Below, piece after piece: positions 34,065 through 43,302 of a stretch of 64,000 bases of DNA; the first letter of the stretch is position 1; each line of letters opens with the position of its first letter. The notes under the pieces were generated by a model. It worked only from the letters and a program-made list of their open reading frames with translations. It did not search any database and was not told where the DNA came from. The position numbers and the translations under genes were made by a program. The DNA comes from JANWWM01 sp046719715 (lineage in GTDB: Bacteria; Bacteroidota; Chlorobiia; Chlorobiales; Thermochlorobacteraceae): assembly GCA_046719715.1 (NCBI GenBank), contig JBDNCJ010000004.1, forward strand, positions 1 through 64,000, read 5' to 3'.

Positions 34065-35990
34065 ATGTCGTATCAAGTCTCACAAAGCGTTGAAGAGCAA
34101 GTCGATGCACTCAACGACCAAGCATGGTCGCTCCGCTACATCGATACAGCAAGCGCAATCGAAATCTCAGGAACTGCCTATCAACTCGCACAACAAATTG
34201 GTTACAAGCGCGGGCTCGCCTATAGCTTGCGCAATGAAGGCACGTGCAGTCAAATTCTCGCCCAATATGAAGACGCGCTCATCAAATCTATTGAAGCGTT
34301 AGGGCTGTTTGAAGAAGAAAACGACGCGCAAGGTCAGGCGTCCGTTCTAAACACTATTGGGGTTTCTTACGAAAACTTAGGCGCGTTTGCCAACGCGCTC
34401 GACTATTACCTCGAATCGCTCCGAATTAACGAAGAAGCAAGCGATGATAAAGGAATGGCGACGGCTTACAACAACATTGGAAACATCTATCAGAAACAAG
34501 GCGAGTTTGAAAGTGCGCTTCAGTATCATCTCAAAAGCTTGGAACTCAAAGAGAAAACGGGCGACGGGTTCGGGCAAGTACGCTCGCTTTCAAACATCGG
34601 CAACGTTTATGAACGCTTGGGCGACGTCGGCAACTCGCTTGATTTCTACATCAGAAGCATGAATCTTGCCGAAGAAGTCGGCGACAAACTCGGCTGGGCA
34701 AACGCGGTTTTGAACATCGGCACGTTTTACCATCTCATCGGCAATTATGAACAATCCCTTGATTATTTGAACAAAAGTCTCGCGCTCTTTGAGCAATACG
34801 ACGACAAACAAAGCATCGCGCTTGCGCTCAACAACATCGGTGCCGTCTATCACAGCATCGGACATTATTCCAAAGCAGGTCAATTTATTCACGATGCGCT
34901 TGCGATTGCGCAGCGCATTAATGCGCTGGAACTCATTTGCAACGCATATAAATCGCTTGCGGCGGTTTATGAATTGGAAGGCAATTTTGTAGATGCGTTG
35001 GAGTATCATAAAAAGTATGAAGCGTGCCGAGAAGAGATTTACAATCAAGAGGCGACGCGCAAAATTCGCAGTTTGCAGATGAAGTTCGAGGTCGAGCGCG
35101 TCGAGCGTGAAAAGAAAATTTTTCAACTCCGAAACGTGGAACTCAAAAAAGCCAATGAAGCCTTATCGAACGCGCTGAAAGAAGCGGAGAGGCTTCGCAA
35201 ATTGGCTGACGCACAGCGCGAGCAAGCCGAGCGACAACAAAGGATTGCCGAGCAAGCAAACGCCGTTAAAACCGAATTTCTCGGAATCGCCGCACACGAC
35301 TTGCGCAATCCGCTCTCGGTGATTGCCGGCTTTGCGGGTGTCATCGAAGAAAACCTCGACAATCTCAAAGGAAAACAAAACGCGCCGTCGCAACTCGGAG
35401 AACTGGGCGAGATGGTTTCCGCCATCAAGCGAAATTCCCAACGCATGTCGAAACTCATTTCCGACTTGCTCGACATCTCCGCCATGGAGCAGGGCAAGGT
35501 TGAACTCTTGATTCAGCCCATCGACCTCTCCATTATCGTCGCTTCCGTTGCAAACAATCAACGTCAAAACGCCGAACGCAAAAAGCAACGCGTTAAACTT
35601 GACCTCGCTCCAAACTGCCTTGCGCGATGCGATTACGACCGCCTGTTCGACGTCATCGACAATCTCCTCTCAAACGCCGTCAAGTATTCCCCAAATGGAA
35701 AAACCATCTGGATTAAAACCTCGAAAGTTCCGGAAAAAAGCATCGCGGTTTTGGAAGTCCGTGATGAAGGATTAGGATTCACGGAAGAAGACAAAGCCAA
35801 AATGTTCGGGAAGTTTCAACGGCTTTCGGCGCGACCAACAGCGGGCGAATCCTCAACGGGATTGGGGCTTTCCATCGTCAAACAAGTGGTCGAGCTTCAT
35901 GGCGGAAGGGTGTATGCACACAGCGACGGGCGGAACAAAGGCGCGGTGTTCGTCATTGAACTCCCGCTTGCAAGCGAACAAGAACCTTAA
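34065..35990 (+). CDS. Cytosolic TPR histidine kinase 3
   Basis: A 641-residue soluble kinase, a paralogue of the preceding one. TPR units cover residues about 40-310 (GVSYENLGAFANALDYYLES, NIGNIYQKQGEFESALQYH) and end with HKKYEACREEIYNQE. A long coiled coil follows (FQLRNVELKKANEALSNAL and QREQAERQQRIAEQ), then GIAAHDLRNPLSVIAGF with phospho-acceptor H411. HATPase boxes: IDNLLSNAVKYSPNGK, DEGLGFTEEDK and AGESSTGLGLSIVKQVVE. The longer coiled coil distinguishes it from kinase 2. Possibly arose by tandem duplication. No receiver domain in cis or nearby. Confidence 0.9.
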   Translation: MSYQVSQSVEEQVDALNDQAWSLRYIDTASAIEISGTAYQLAQQIGYKRGLAYSLRNEGTCSQILAQYEDALIKSIEALGLFEEENDAQGQASVLNTIGVSYENLGAFANALDYYLESLRINEEASDDKGMATAYNNIGNIYQKQGEFESALQYHLKSLELKEKTGDGFGQVRSLSNIGNVYERLGDVGNSLDFYIRSMNLAEEVGDKLGWANAVLNIGTFYHLIGNYEQSLDYLNKSLALFEQYDDKQSIALALNNIGAVYHSIGHYSKAGQFIHDALAIAQRINALELICNAYKSLAAVYELEGNFVDALEYHKKYEACREEIYNQEATRKIRSLQMKFEVERVEREKKIFQLRNVELKKANEALSNALKEAERLRKLADAQREQAERQQRIAEQANAVKTEFLGIAAHDLRNPLSVIAGFAGVIEENLDNLKGKQNAPSQLGELGEMVSAIKRNSQRMSKLISDLLDISAMEQGKVELLIQPIDLSIIVASVANNQRQNAERKKQRVKLDLAPNCLARCDYDRLFDVIDNLLSNAVKYSPNGKTIWIKTSKVPEKSIAVLEVRDEGLGFTEEDKAKMFGKFQRLSARPTAGESSTGLGLSIVKQVVELHGGRVYAHSDGRNKGAVFVIELPLASEQEP

Positions 35991-36128
35991 AACTGAATGA
36001 GAAATCCGTCTCATGCCGTCGTTGATGTTTCAGTATGCGCTTTTCACAAGAGCGCAACGGCTCGCATCGCCTTAATCGAAATCAAGCGGAGGCGTTTTGG
36101 TGAACGGTCATGTAACTTTTTTGTGTTT

Positions 36129-36220
36129 GTCCTTCTCACCTTGAACGAAGTGAAGAGGAAGAATCTATCAGCGCGTCTTACCGAGCGCGTCAGTAGGTTC
36201 CTCGCTCCGCTCGGAATGAC
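36129..36220. repeat. Family A palindrome
   Basis: Left end GTCCTTCTCACCTTGAACGAAG (degenerate), a middle with GCGCGTCTTACCGAGCGCGT and right end GGTTCCTCGCTCCGCTCGG followed by AATGAC. Fills most of the space between kinase 3 and the next gene. Confidence 0.65.
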
Positions 36221-36261
36221 CGACTTTGAAACGAACCTATCGTGCGGGTTCAATTTTGGTA

Positions 36262-36474
36262 TTAATCTTTGCCTTCGCGCTGTTTGCGCTGATAGACGAT
36301 TTCTTCGTAGATGCTGATGAGTTCGTTGTAAATGCCAATGCCAATGATTGTTGGTGCCCAAAGCCCCACAAAGATTCCGGCAAGTTCGTGGTTGGGGCTT
36401 GTGGCAAAAACGAAAAGGTAAATTGAAAGTGCGATTGAAATTCCTGCGCCCAAGAAGTAGTAAATCGGCTTCAT
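36262..36474 (-). CDS. Small two-helix membrane protein
   Basis: A 70-residue protein, MKPIYYFLGAGISIALSIYL followed by a second hydrophobic helix (ELAGIFVGLWAPTIIGIGIY) and a charged cytoplasmic tail ending RKQREGKD. Start chosen at 36474 because it opens directly into the first membrane helix; an ATG 14 codons upstream is possible. No family recognised; it lies divergent to a metal-binding lipoprotein gene. Confidence 0.6.
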   Translation of the reverse strand: MKPIYYFLGAGISIALSIYLFVFATSPNHELAGIFVGLWAPTIIGIGIYNELISIYEEIVYQRKQREGKD

Positions 36475-36577
36475 ATCGGTTTTTGCTTGCTTAAAACAGT
36501 TGGGTAATTTAAGCAAGATTCATTTCAGTTTTTGTAACTTCGTTCATCACTTTTCACAACTTAAACTTACTCGTCAC

Positions 36578-36880
36578 ATGAAGATTTTATCCTTTGTTCT
36601 CGTGCTATTCGTCTTTATCAGTTGCGGCTCTGAAAAAAAAGAAGCCCCGAAGCCCACCGTCGTGAAAGTTTCTTTTAAGATTGATGGAATGGTTTGCACG
36701 TCTTGCGAAAAATCGATTGAATCAAAATTGACCAAAATTGAAGGCGTAAAATCCGTGAATGTGAGCCAAGAAAACGGCGACGCGGAAGTTGAATTCGACG
36801 CCTCAAAAGTCAGCGAAGAGAAGTTGGTTGCAGACATCGTCGAATTGGGTTACAAAGCCAGCGTTAAGCAATTACAGTAA
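36578..36880 (+). CDS. Lipoprotein with heavy-metal-associated (HMA) domain
   Basis: A 100-residue protein. MKILSFVLVLFVFISCGSEK is a lipoprotein signal with cysteine at the lipobox. The rest is one HMA fold with the metal site GMVCTSCEKSIESKLTKIEG (MxCxxC pattern) and YKASV at the end. Cytosolic CopZ-type HMA proteins bind Cu(I) or similar soft metals; the lipid anchor places this one in the periplasm or at a membrane. The start is set by the signal peptide. It is followed 13 bp later by a YtxH-like gene. Confidence 0.85.
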   Translation: MKILSFVLVLFVFISCGSEKKEAPKPTVVKVSFKIDGMVCTSCEKSIESKLTKIEGVKSVNVSQENGDAEVEFDASKVSEEKLVADIVELGYKASVKQLQ

Positions 36881-36893
36881 TCATTTGAGAGCC

Positions 36894-37256
36894 ATGCAAC
36901 GAAACGACTTTTACAAAGGACTGTTTTGGGGAACGCTCATTGGCGCGGGGGTCGGAACGGTGATGGGCATTCTTTTCGCGCCACGCAAAGGCGAAGAAAC
37001 GCGCCGCACATTGTTCGAGAGTTTGAACGCAGGCTTGAACCCAGAGTTGGATTCTCCGCTTGGTGAAATGCCTGTTCCGAACAGCATTCCGCCCAAAGAA
37101 GGCGCGACGCCCGCCGAGATTGACAATGAAGCCAAACGCCGCGCCGATGACATTATCGACGAGGCGCGCCTCGAAGCCCAACGCTTAATCCGTGAAGCCA
37201 ACATGCTGCTTCGCGAAGCCGAGAAAACAGGAAAAGGTAAAACCAACGGGGCTTAA
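36894..37256 (+). CDS. YtxH-like (gas vesicle/DUF-type) membrane-anchored coiled-coil protein
   Basis: A 120-residue protein starting MQRNDFYKGLFWGTLIGAGVG and GILFAPRKGEETRR, the N-terminal helix and APRKGEETR motif of YtxH-domain proteins. The rest is hydrophilic with a predicted coiled coil (EAKRRADDIIDEARLEAQRL). YtxH proteins are associated with envelope or general stress in other bacteria. The start at 36894 places the hydrophobic helix at the N-terminus. Confidence 0.75.
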   Translation: MQRNDFYKGLFWGTLIGAGVGTVMGILFAPRKGEETRRTLFESLNAGLNPELDSPLGEMPVPNSIPPKEGATPAEIDNEAKRRADDIIDEARLEAQRLIREANMLLREAEKTGKGKTNGA

Positions 37257-37297
37257 CGACTCTGTTGTCTTATCGCTCATCTCAAAATTTTCTTACC

Positions 37298-37723
37298 ATG
37301 ATTACACTTGAAGAAGTAAAGGCTATGGGAATCAATGCGCCGATAGAACATCAACGGGTGATTGCAAAACTCATTGCAAGGCTTGGAACAATGTACTACG
37401 ACCTCAAAACGATAGCCCTTGAACCGCTACCTAAAACCATGCTTGATGAAACGAAAACCAGCCCCGTTCCTGATGTGATGCTCTGCGACCATGAGCGCGA
37501 AACGGTTCCTGTAATTATCGAAGTTACCCGCACGCGAACCGTTCATGCAGATATGAAAAAAATCACAACCCTTATCATGACCGGCGATTTTGGGATTGAT
37601 GAAGGATTCGTTTATGACTACAAGAAAAACGAGTGGCACAAATACAAAAAAGGCATCGGCGTTGTCGCTGAAAATCCGTCGTTCTTCGAGACACTCCATC
37701 TGGATTTGGCGACGCTTGTATAA
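37298..37723 (+). CDS. Uma2/DUF820-like protein (tentative)
   Basis: A 141-residue protein beginning MITLEEVKAMGINAPIEHQR. The centre reads VPDVMLCDHERETVPVIIEV and then VHADMKKITTLIMTG, ending in FVYDYKKNEWHKYKKG. The PDV...IIEV spacing and the terminal Y-x(5)-W strand resemble the PD-(D/E)XK nuclease fold of Uma2/DUF820 proteins, but the catalytic lysine is not evident. The ATG at 37298 is preferred to an upstream TTG. Confidence 0.5.
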   Translation: MITLEEVKAMGINAPIEHQRVIAKLIARLGTMYYDLKTIALEPLPKTMLDETKTSPVPDVMLCDHERETVPVIIEVTRTRTVHADMKKITTLIMTGDFGIDEGFVYDYKKNEWHKYKKGIGVVAENPSFFETLHLDLATLV

Positions 37724-37789
37724 TTCGTTACAATCGTTTCATCACTTCTTTCATCAATCCATCATTTTTAATCAACCGCATCGCCGCTC

Positions 37790-38578
37790 ATGCTCACCTA
37801 CGCCGCACGAAACTTGGACGCAAGACATAAAGCCGTCGTTCTCCTTCATGCGTTTCCGCTTTCCGCCGAGATGTGGTCGTCGCAACTCGATGCGCTTTCC
37901 GGCAACGGCTACGCCGCCCTCGCGCCGAATGCCTTTGGATACAACAACTCACCACAAAAACAGGATTGGACATTCAGCGACTATGCCGACGCGCTTCACG
38001 ATTTGATGGCGTCGCTTGGCATCTCGCAAGCGACTTTCGTTGGCGTTTCAATGGGCGGATACAAAGCCTTCGCCTTTTGGAGAAAGTATCCCGAAAAAGT
38101 GAAGTCGCTCGTGCTTTGTGCGACGCGCGCCGAAGCCGATACTGAAGAAGCCAAAGCCACACGCTACGCCTTCATCGATGCGCTTTTGAAAAACGGCAAA
38201 GAAGAAGCCGTCGCTCGAATGCTTCCTAAACTCTTGGGCGAAACCTCACATCGCTCGCGTCCTGAACTGGTCAAGCGCGTTGAGTCTATCATTCGCCAAC
38301 ACTCGCCCACTGCTATCATTGAAACGCTGAAAGCCCTTGCCTCGCGAGAAGATTCCGTCTCGATTCTTTCTTCCATCAGCGTGCCGACACTCGTTATTGC
38401 TGGCGCAGAAGACGCCTTGATGAGCGAATCGGTCTTGAAAGTTATCCATGATGGCATTGCGGACAGCCACATGAAACTCATTCAAGGCGCGGGACACTTA
38501 CCCAACCTCGAGCAGCCCGACATTTTTAACTTCTACCTTTTAGAACACCTGCATCATCTCTATTCACATGCTACTTGA
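37790..38578 (+). CDS. Alpha/beta hydrolase
   Basis: A 262-residue hydrolase. The oxyanion region is VLLHAFPLSAEMWSSQLDAL, the nucleophile elbow is GVSMGG, the acid is in VIAGAEDALM and the histidine in QGAGHLPNLEQP, giving a complete catalytic triad in the expected order. Related to the BioH/3-oxoadipate enol-lactonase group, but substrate cannot be told. The last 11 bases overlap the following marC-family gene. Confidence 0.88.
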   Translation: MLTYAARNLDARHKAVVLLHAFPLSAEMWSSQLDALSGNGYAALAPNAFGYNNSPQKQDWTFSDYADALHDLMASLGISQATFVGVSMGGYKAFAFWRKYPEKVKSLVLCATRAEADTEEAKATRYAFIDALLKNGKEEAVARMLPKLLGETSHRSRPELVKRVESIIRQHSPTAIIETLKALASREDSVSILSSISVPTLVIAGAEDALMSESVLKVIHDGIADSHMKLIQGAGHLPNLEQPDIFNFYLLEHLHHLYSHAT

Positions 38579-39194
38579 CGGGTCGACGCTCACGTTCAGT
38601 TTTGAAAATTTCTTGCTCACCTTCATTCCGCTTTTTGTTGCGATTGACGCGCCGGGCACGTTGCCGATTTTCATTGGTTTGACCCAATCATTTCCCGACA
38701 ACAAACGCCGCCGCCTCACCACCCAAGCCGTGTTCACGGCATTTGCCATCGCGATTGTGATTATGATTGGCGGAAAACAAATTTTCAGTTTTCTCGGCAT
38801 CAGCATTTCCGACTTCCGAATCGCAGGCGGCTTAATTCTCCTTCTGCTTGCTATTCGCGATTTGGTGCAGTCGGGCGCCGACGAATCCAAACAGCCCGCC
38901 GACCCTGAAAACATCAGCATCGTGCCGCTCGGCATTCCACTGATTGCAGGTCCGGCGGTGCTGACGACCTTGCTCATTCTCAACGACGCCTACGGCTTCC
39001 TCATGACGACGCTCTCGCTCATTTTGAACCTTGTGATTGTGTTTTTGCTCTTTTACTTTTCGGAGTATGTGCGAAAACTGATGGGAGCAAACGGCGCGAA
39101 AGCCGTCGCCAAAATCGCCGCGCTGTTTATGGCGGCAATCGCCGTGATGATGATTCGCGTCGGCATTTTAGATGTGATTTCCCAAATCAAATAA
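38568..39194 (+). CDS. MarC family integral membrane protein
   Basis: A 208-residue protein with six hydrophobic helices and the MarC family features FIPLFVAIDAPGTLPIFIGL near the N-terminus, RIAGGLILLLLAI, and PLGIPLIAGPAVLTTLLIL. Once linked to multiple antibiotic resistance, the family has no firmly established function. Overlaps the hydrolase gene upstream by 11 bp; the stop codon abuts that of the convergent cysteine desulfurase. Confidence 0.9.
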   Translation: MLLDGSTLTFSFENFLLTFIPLFVAIDAPGTLPIFIGLTQSFPDNKRRRLTTQAVFTAFAIAIVIMIGGKQIFSFLGISISDFRIAGGLILLLLAIRDLVQSGADESKQPADPENISIVPLGIPLIAGPAVLTTLLILNDAYGFLMTTLSLILNLVIVFLLFYFSEYVRKLMGANGAKAVAKIAALFMAAIAVMMIRVGILDVISQIK

Positions 39195-40352
39195 TCACAG
39201 CAAGCGTTTGAGCACATCGGCAAAACGCCCCGCCGCGTCTCGGACTTCTTCTTCGGTATTGAACTTTGAAAACGACACCCTCACGCTCGCCCGCGCTTCG
39301 TGTTCAGATTTTCCAAGCGCCAAGAGCACATGCGAGGGTTTCGCCGTCCCACTGGTGCATGCGCTTCCGCTCGAAACCGCAATACCCGCCGCGTCTAAAG
39401 CTAAAAGAAGCACATCACCCACGAGTTTTTGCTTCGTCGGAATGGGAAATGACAAATTGAGAATATGAGGCAGTTTATTCACTTCGTCGCCGTTCAACGA
39501 AAACGGCACGTTCAGTTCGGCAAGCATTTCAAGAAATGCTTTTTGAAGCGAAGCGACGTGTAAGAAATCTTGTTGGAGATTTGCATGAGCAAACTTCAAC
39601 GCTTTGACAAGCGCGACAGCGAAAGCGACGTTTTCCGTCCCAGCCCGACGATTGCGCTCGTGCGTTCCGCCGTGCAAGAGCGCGTCGACTTGAACGCCCG
39701 TGCGAACATAAATCGCCCCAATCCCTTTTGGCGCGTAAAATTTATGTCCTGAAATCGCCATTAAATCCACGCCGAGTTCATCAACATTGAGGCACAATTT
39801 GCCCGCACTTTGCACTGCATCGGTATGAACAATTGCGTTATATGATTTTGCAATGGCGGCGATTTCCTTGATGGGATTGATGTTGCCAAGTTCGTTATTG
39901 GCGTGCATCATGGAAATCAGGTTCAGATGGTCTGGGCGAATCTTTTTTTTCAAATCGTCCAAATCCAATCGCCCTTGCGCATCGTGCGCGATGAATTTCA
40001 CCGTAATGTTGAATTTTTTTTGAAGCCACTCAGCACTTTCCAAAACGGCTTTATGCTCCAATGTTGATGTAATTATTTGAATTGGCTTGCCAAATGCCGC
40101 AAGCACCACGCCTTTGAGCGCGAGGTTATCCGCCTCCGTTCCGCTTGACGTAAAAAAAACTTCCGACGGTTTCGCGCCGATTTCTTTCGCCAATTCTTCC
40201 CGTGCCAATTCGAGCGCGTTTCTCGTTTGCTGCCCAAAGGCATGAATGGAGGAAGCGTTTCCGAAATGCGAATTGAGGAACGGCAAGAGTTCTTCGACCA
40301 CGTCGGGCGCGACGGGCGTTGTTGAGGCGTTATCGAGATAAATGCGCGTCAT
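39195..40352 (-). CDS. Cysteine desulfurase (NifS/IscS family)
   Basis: A 385-residue PLP enzyme that takes sulfur from cysteine for Fe-S clusters and thio-cofactors. Starts MTRIYLDNASTTPVAPDVVE, with SSGTEADNLALKG, HTDAVQSAGKL, the PLP-lysine segment ISGHKFYAPKGIGAIYV and the catalytic cysteine in SSGSACTSGTAKPSHVL. The TSGTAKPSHVL pattern fits the NifS/IscS group I type. The open frame extends 20 codons upstream, but the family start is at 40352. No iscU or regulator nearby. Convergent with the marC-like gene, with no spacing. Confidence 0.93.
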   Translation of the reverse strand: MTRIYLDNASTTPVAPDVVEELLPFLNSHFGNASSIHAFGQQTRNALELAREELAKEIGAKPSEVFFTSSGTEADNLALKGVVLAAFGKPIQIITSTLEHKAVLESAEWLQKKFNITVKFIAHDAQGRLDLDDLKKKIRPDHLNLISMMHANNELGNINPIKEIAAIAKSYNAIVHTDAVQSAGKLCLNVDELGVDLMAISGHKFYAPKGIGAIYVRTGVQVDALLHGGTHERNRRAGTENVAFAVALVKALKFAHANLQQDFLHVASLQKAFLEMLAELNVPFSLNGDEVNKLPHILNLSFPIPTKQKLVGDVLLLALDAAGIAVSSGSACTSGTAKPSHVLLALGKSEHEARASVRVSFSKFNTEEEVRDAAGRFADVLKRLL

Positions 40353-40483
40353 TGAATTTTTGACAACCTTTTGAAAACCTTTTGACGTTTTTTTGACGAA
40401 GGCGAACAGCAACTTTGCGTTTTTTCAAACGAACACTTTTGCAAACGATTAAGTGCATTTCGTCAATTTTAATTTCAATAGCC

Positions 40484-41533
40484 ATGATGCCACGCTTAAC
40501 GCTTTTCTTGTTCCTCCTCTCCGCGCTCTTTCTCTCCGCTTCGCTTTCTGCACAAAGTTTGAAAATCGAATACTCGGAAGATGACGACGACATTGAATCG
40601 GTTGAAGAAGACGACGATGAACCCGCACGTGATAAAAAGAAGAAGCACAAATTTGAACTCGATACACAAAAAGGGCGGATTTACTACTACGATTCTGAAA
40701 GTAAAAAACGCCACTCAAAACCTCGCCGCAAATGGTATCATCGCTTGGACGGCTACTACGACGACTTGCCGCTTTTCTTCCCTGAAAAGAGACCGACGGT
40801 AAGCGTCGCTTTCGGCACACAAGGCTCGATTTACACCGCTCCCAACGCGCCAATCGCCTTTACCTATTTTGATGCGTCGCTCGGCTATATCAACGAGCGA
40901 ATTTCCTCTTTTGCTCCAAACAGCGTATTCAAATACGGACATCAATACTTGTTTCTTTCAAATCAAACGAACGTTGATATGAGTTTGAGTTTCAACGCGC
41001 TGACGGGCATCGAGTCCAATGTTTGGCGCGTCGGATTGGGAAGCAAGCAAGGCTACGGCTATCGAAGCGGTCAGTTTTCGCTTACGCCGTATCACGGCAA
41101 TGCGGCGGTTTGGACGAACATCGGCTACACAAACTTCGCCTCGCTTTCCGAATCAGAGCAACGTTTGCTTTCGGACTTCAACAACGCCGTGCGATTCGGC
41201 AGCATGACGGAGGGCGGCGTGCGTCTTGGATTCGTTGAGCCGATTGCGCTTGACGTGTCGTTTCAGCGCACGGTGGTCATGCGGCGGTTTGTTTTTTGGC
41301 AGTGGCTTGGAAGTTACGGGCTTGAATCCTTGTCGCAATCGCTCCTCGATGGATTCATTCGCGAAATTTACAAGTCGTCGCCCGCCTTCGCCCCGATTAT
41401 GAACTTCGCGCTCAAAAACGCTTTGGCTTACGGCATTTACCAACTGCGACGCGAAAACATGAACACGCCTTTTGAAAGCGAAGCACCGATTCACTTCGAT
41501 ATGTTCCGCATCGGTCTGACATTTTCCTTTTGA
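40484..41533 (+). CDS. Probable outer-membrane beta-barrel protein
   Basis: About 349 residues. A signal peptide (MMPRLTLFLFLLSALFLSAS, cleavage near SAQ) is followed by a highly charged segment (YSEDDDDIESVEEDDDEPAR then DKKKKHKFE). The remainder alternates short hydrophobic strands and turns (TVSVAFGTQGSIYTAPNAPI, IHFDMFRIGLTFSF). The C-terminal phenylalanine after alternating residues is typical of outer-membrane barrels. No family recognised. Starts at 40484 or the adjacent ATG at 40487. Confidence 0.65.
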   Translation: MMPRLTLFLFLLSALFLSASLSAQSLKIEYSEDDDDIESVEEDDDEPARDKKKKHKFELDTQKGRIYYYDSESKKRHSKPRRKWYHRLDGYYDDLPLFFPEKRPTVSVAFGTQGSIYTAPNAPIAFTYFDASLGYINERISSFAPNSVFKYGHQYLFLSNQTNVDMSLSFNALTGIESNVWRVGLGSKQGYGYRSGQFSLTPYHGNAAVWTNIGYTNFASLSESEQRLLSDFNNAVRFGSMTEGGVRLGFVEPIALDVSFQRTVVMRRFVFWQWLGSYGLESLSQSLLDGFIREIYKSSPAFAPIMNFALKNALAYGIYQLRRENMNTPFESEAPIHFDMFRIGLTFSF

Positions 41534-41551
41534 AGTTTTCTAAACCAATTT

Positions 41552-42241
41552 TCAAACGGCTATAACAACGACTTTTTCTTTGAACTTTTCGCCAAGAAAA
41601 TCAATCGGGTGTTGCTCAATATGTTCAGGAAACGCGAGTTGCTCTGCACCTTGAATCAGGGCTTGCCCGATTTCTTCTTCCAAGTCGCCGCCTTTGAGGC
41701 AAAGCAATTTGCCGCCTTTTTTGAGGAGCGGTCGGCACCACGCGCACAGTTCGGGCATTGCCGCTACTTGCCTGCTGACAATTACATCAAACTTGACGTT
41801 TTTTAATTCATCGGAGCGGGATTTTTGCGCGAGCACGTTTTTCAGTTCAAGTTTCTCAATCATATCCGAGCACGCCGCAATTTTTTTTCCGATGGAATCA
41901 ATCAGCAAAAAGTAAGTGTCGGGAAAGACAATGGCGAGCGGGATTCCGGGCAATCCGCCGCCCGTTCCTAAATCCAAGACACGCGCTTTGGGCTTGAAGG
42001 CGTGAAAAAGCGCGAGTGAAAGCGCGTGAAGCACATGCTTCGTGAGGACGGCGTCTTCATCTTTTCGTGAAATGAGATTGACTTTTTTATTCCAATCGAG
42101 TAGCAATTCGGCGTATTTCCAGAGTTGCTCTTGTTGATGTTGGGTTAAGGGAAGCCCTTTTTCAGAGAGTCGGTCGGCAAGGTCGATGAGTTCCGTACGG
42201 TTCAAGTCTGGTTGCGGTTTTGTTTCTAAAAGTTCGTTCAA
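41552..42241 (-). CDS. rsmG: 16S rRNA (guanine527-N7)-methyltransferase
   Basis: Rossmann SAM-dependent methyltransferase of the GidB/RsmG family. Shows KKVNLISRKDEDAVLTKHVL, the SAM motif RVLDLGTGGGLPGIPLAIVF and DVIVSRQVAAMPELCAW. The open frame has no ATG near the family start; the first ATG, at 42442, would overlap the divergent lipoprotein gene by 150 bp. I therefore propose a TTG start at 42241 (SLNELLETK region), giving 229 residues, the normal length. The start is uncertain; the identity is not. Confidence 0.9.
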   Translation of the reverse strand: MNELLETKPQPDLNRTELIDLADRLSEKGLPLTQHQQEQLWKYAELLLDWNKKVNLISRKDEDAVLTKHVLHALSLALFHAFKPKARVLDLGTGGGLPGIPLAIVFPDTYFLLIDSIGKKIAACSDMIEKLELKNVLAQKSRSDELKNVKFDVIVSRQVAAMPELCAWCRPLLKKGGKLLCLKGGDLEEEIGQALIQGAEQLAFPEHIEQHPIDFLGEKFKEKVVVIAV

Positions 42242-42290
42242 AGATATGTATTTTTGGTTTTCGCATTTTTTACAATTCAACGAAGTTTTT

Positions 42291-43283
42291 ATGTCTCGCA
42301 CGAAGCATCTTTTTTTCTTGCTTATTTTGGGAACGACTGTGTTTCTCAATGCCTGCCGCAGCACGAAGGAAGTTTCAACCGCTGAACTTGAATCTGCCAC
42401 ACGCGACAGTCTTGCCAGCGTGAACGGCAAAGCCTTTTTCATTAAGGGGATTGAGGCTTACAATCAACAATCTTACTCGGAGGCAATCGCGCAGTTCAAA
42501 TCCGCCGAGCCGTTCATTTTCACCGGCACGAAATTCAACGCCAACGATAAAGCCTTGCTCTACAACGCACTCGGTAAATGCTTTTTCTTCTCAGGCATCG
42601 CCGACTCCGCCGCTTACTACTTCACCGCCGCACAAATTATCGAGCCTCAAAACTACGAAGCCTACAACAACTCCGGCTACGTCAAATTCATTCAGCGCGA
42701 ATACGATTTAGCCGTTTCCGATTTCAAGAAATCTCTCTCCATTAAACCCGACTACGGCGAAGCGATTGAAAATCTCAAACTCACCGAAGAGTTCAAATCG
42801 GGCAAACTCACTTGGGACGCGGACGCGCTCTTCGATAAAGCCGAAGCCATGCAAAACATCGATGAGAAAATTTCGCTTTATTCGCGCCTCGTAGAATTGC
42901 AACCGAAGTTTGCCGACGCAAAAAACAACCTCGGCGTCGCGCTCTTTCGCAAAGGTCGCCTCGACGACGCACTGAACCTTTTCACACAACTCGTCGCTGA
43001 ACACCCCGACTATGCGATGGGCTACAACAATTTGGGTTTCATCTGTGAAGCCAAAGGCTTGAAAGAAGAAGCAATTTCAAATTATCGCAAGGCGGTTGAA
43101 CTTGATGGGCAATTTGTTTTAGCGTTGGAAAATCTTTCATCTGTTCTCTACGACCAAGCCGATTACGACGGCGCGCTCAAAGCCGCGAAAAATGTTTTAC
43201 TTTACGAACCCAATAACAGCGACGCCAAAACACGCATCGCCTTGTGCGAAAAACAACTGAAAAACAACCGAAAGAAAAAATAA
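42291..43283 (+). CDS. TPR lipoprotein
   Basis: A 330-residue lipoprotein. Signal MSRTKHLFFLLILGTTVFLN followed by AC, a good lipobox (LNAC). The mature protein is tandem TPRs: FIKGIEAYNQQSYSEAIAQF, AYNNSGYVKFIQREYDLAVS, NNLGVALFRKGRLDDALNLF and GYNNLGFICEAKGLKEEAIS. It ends with a basic tail. Presumably a periplasmic or outer-membrane scaffold. Divergent from rsmG and 19 bp ahead of the nucleotidyltransferase gene. Confidence 0.88.
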   Translation: MSRTKHLFFLLILGTTVFLNACRSTKEVSTAELESATRDSLASVNGKAFFIKGIEAYNQQSYSEAIAQFKSAEPFIFTGTKFNANDKALLYNALGKCFFFSGIADSAAYYFTAAQIIEPQNYEAYNNSGYVKFIQREYDLAVSDFKKSLSIKPDYGEAIENLKLTEEFKSGKLTWDADALFDKAEAMQNIDEKISLYSRLVELQPKFADAKNNLGVALFRKGRLDDALNLFTQLVAEHPDYAMGYNNLGFICEAKGLKEEAISNYRKAVELDGQFVLALENLSSVLYDQADYDGALKAAKNVLLYEPNNSDAKTRIALCEKQLKNNRKKK

Positions 43284-43302
43284 CTTTACTTGTTGTATCA
43301 CT

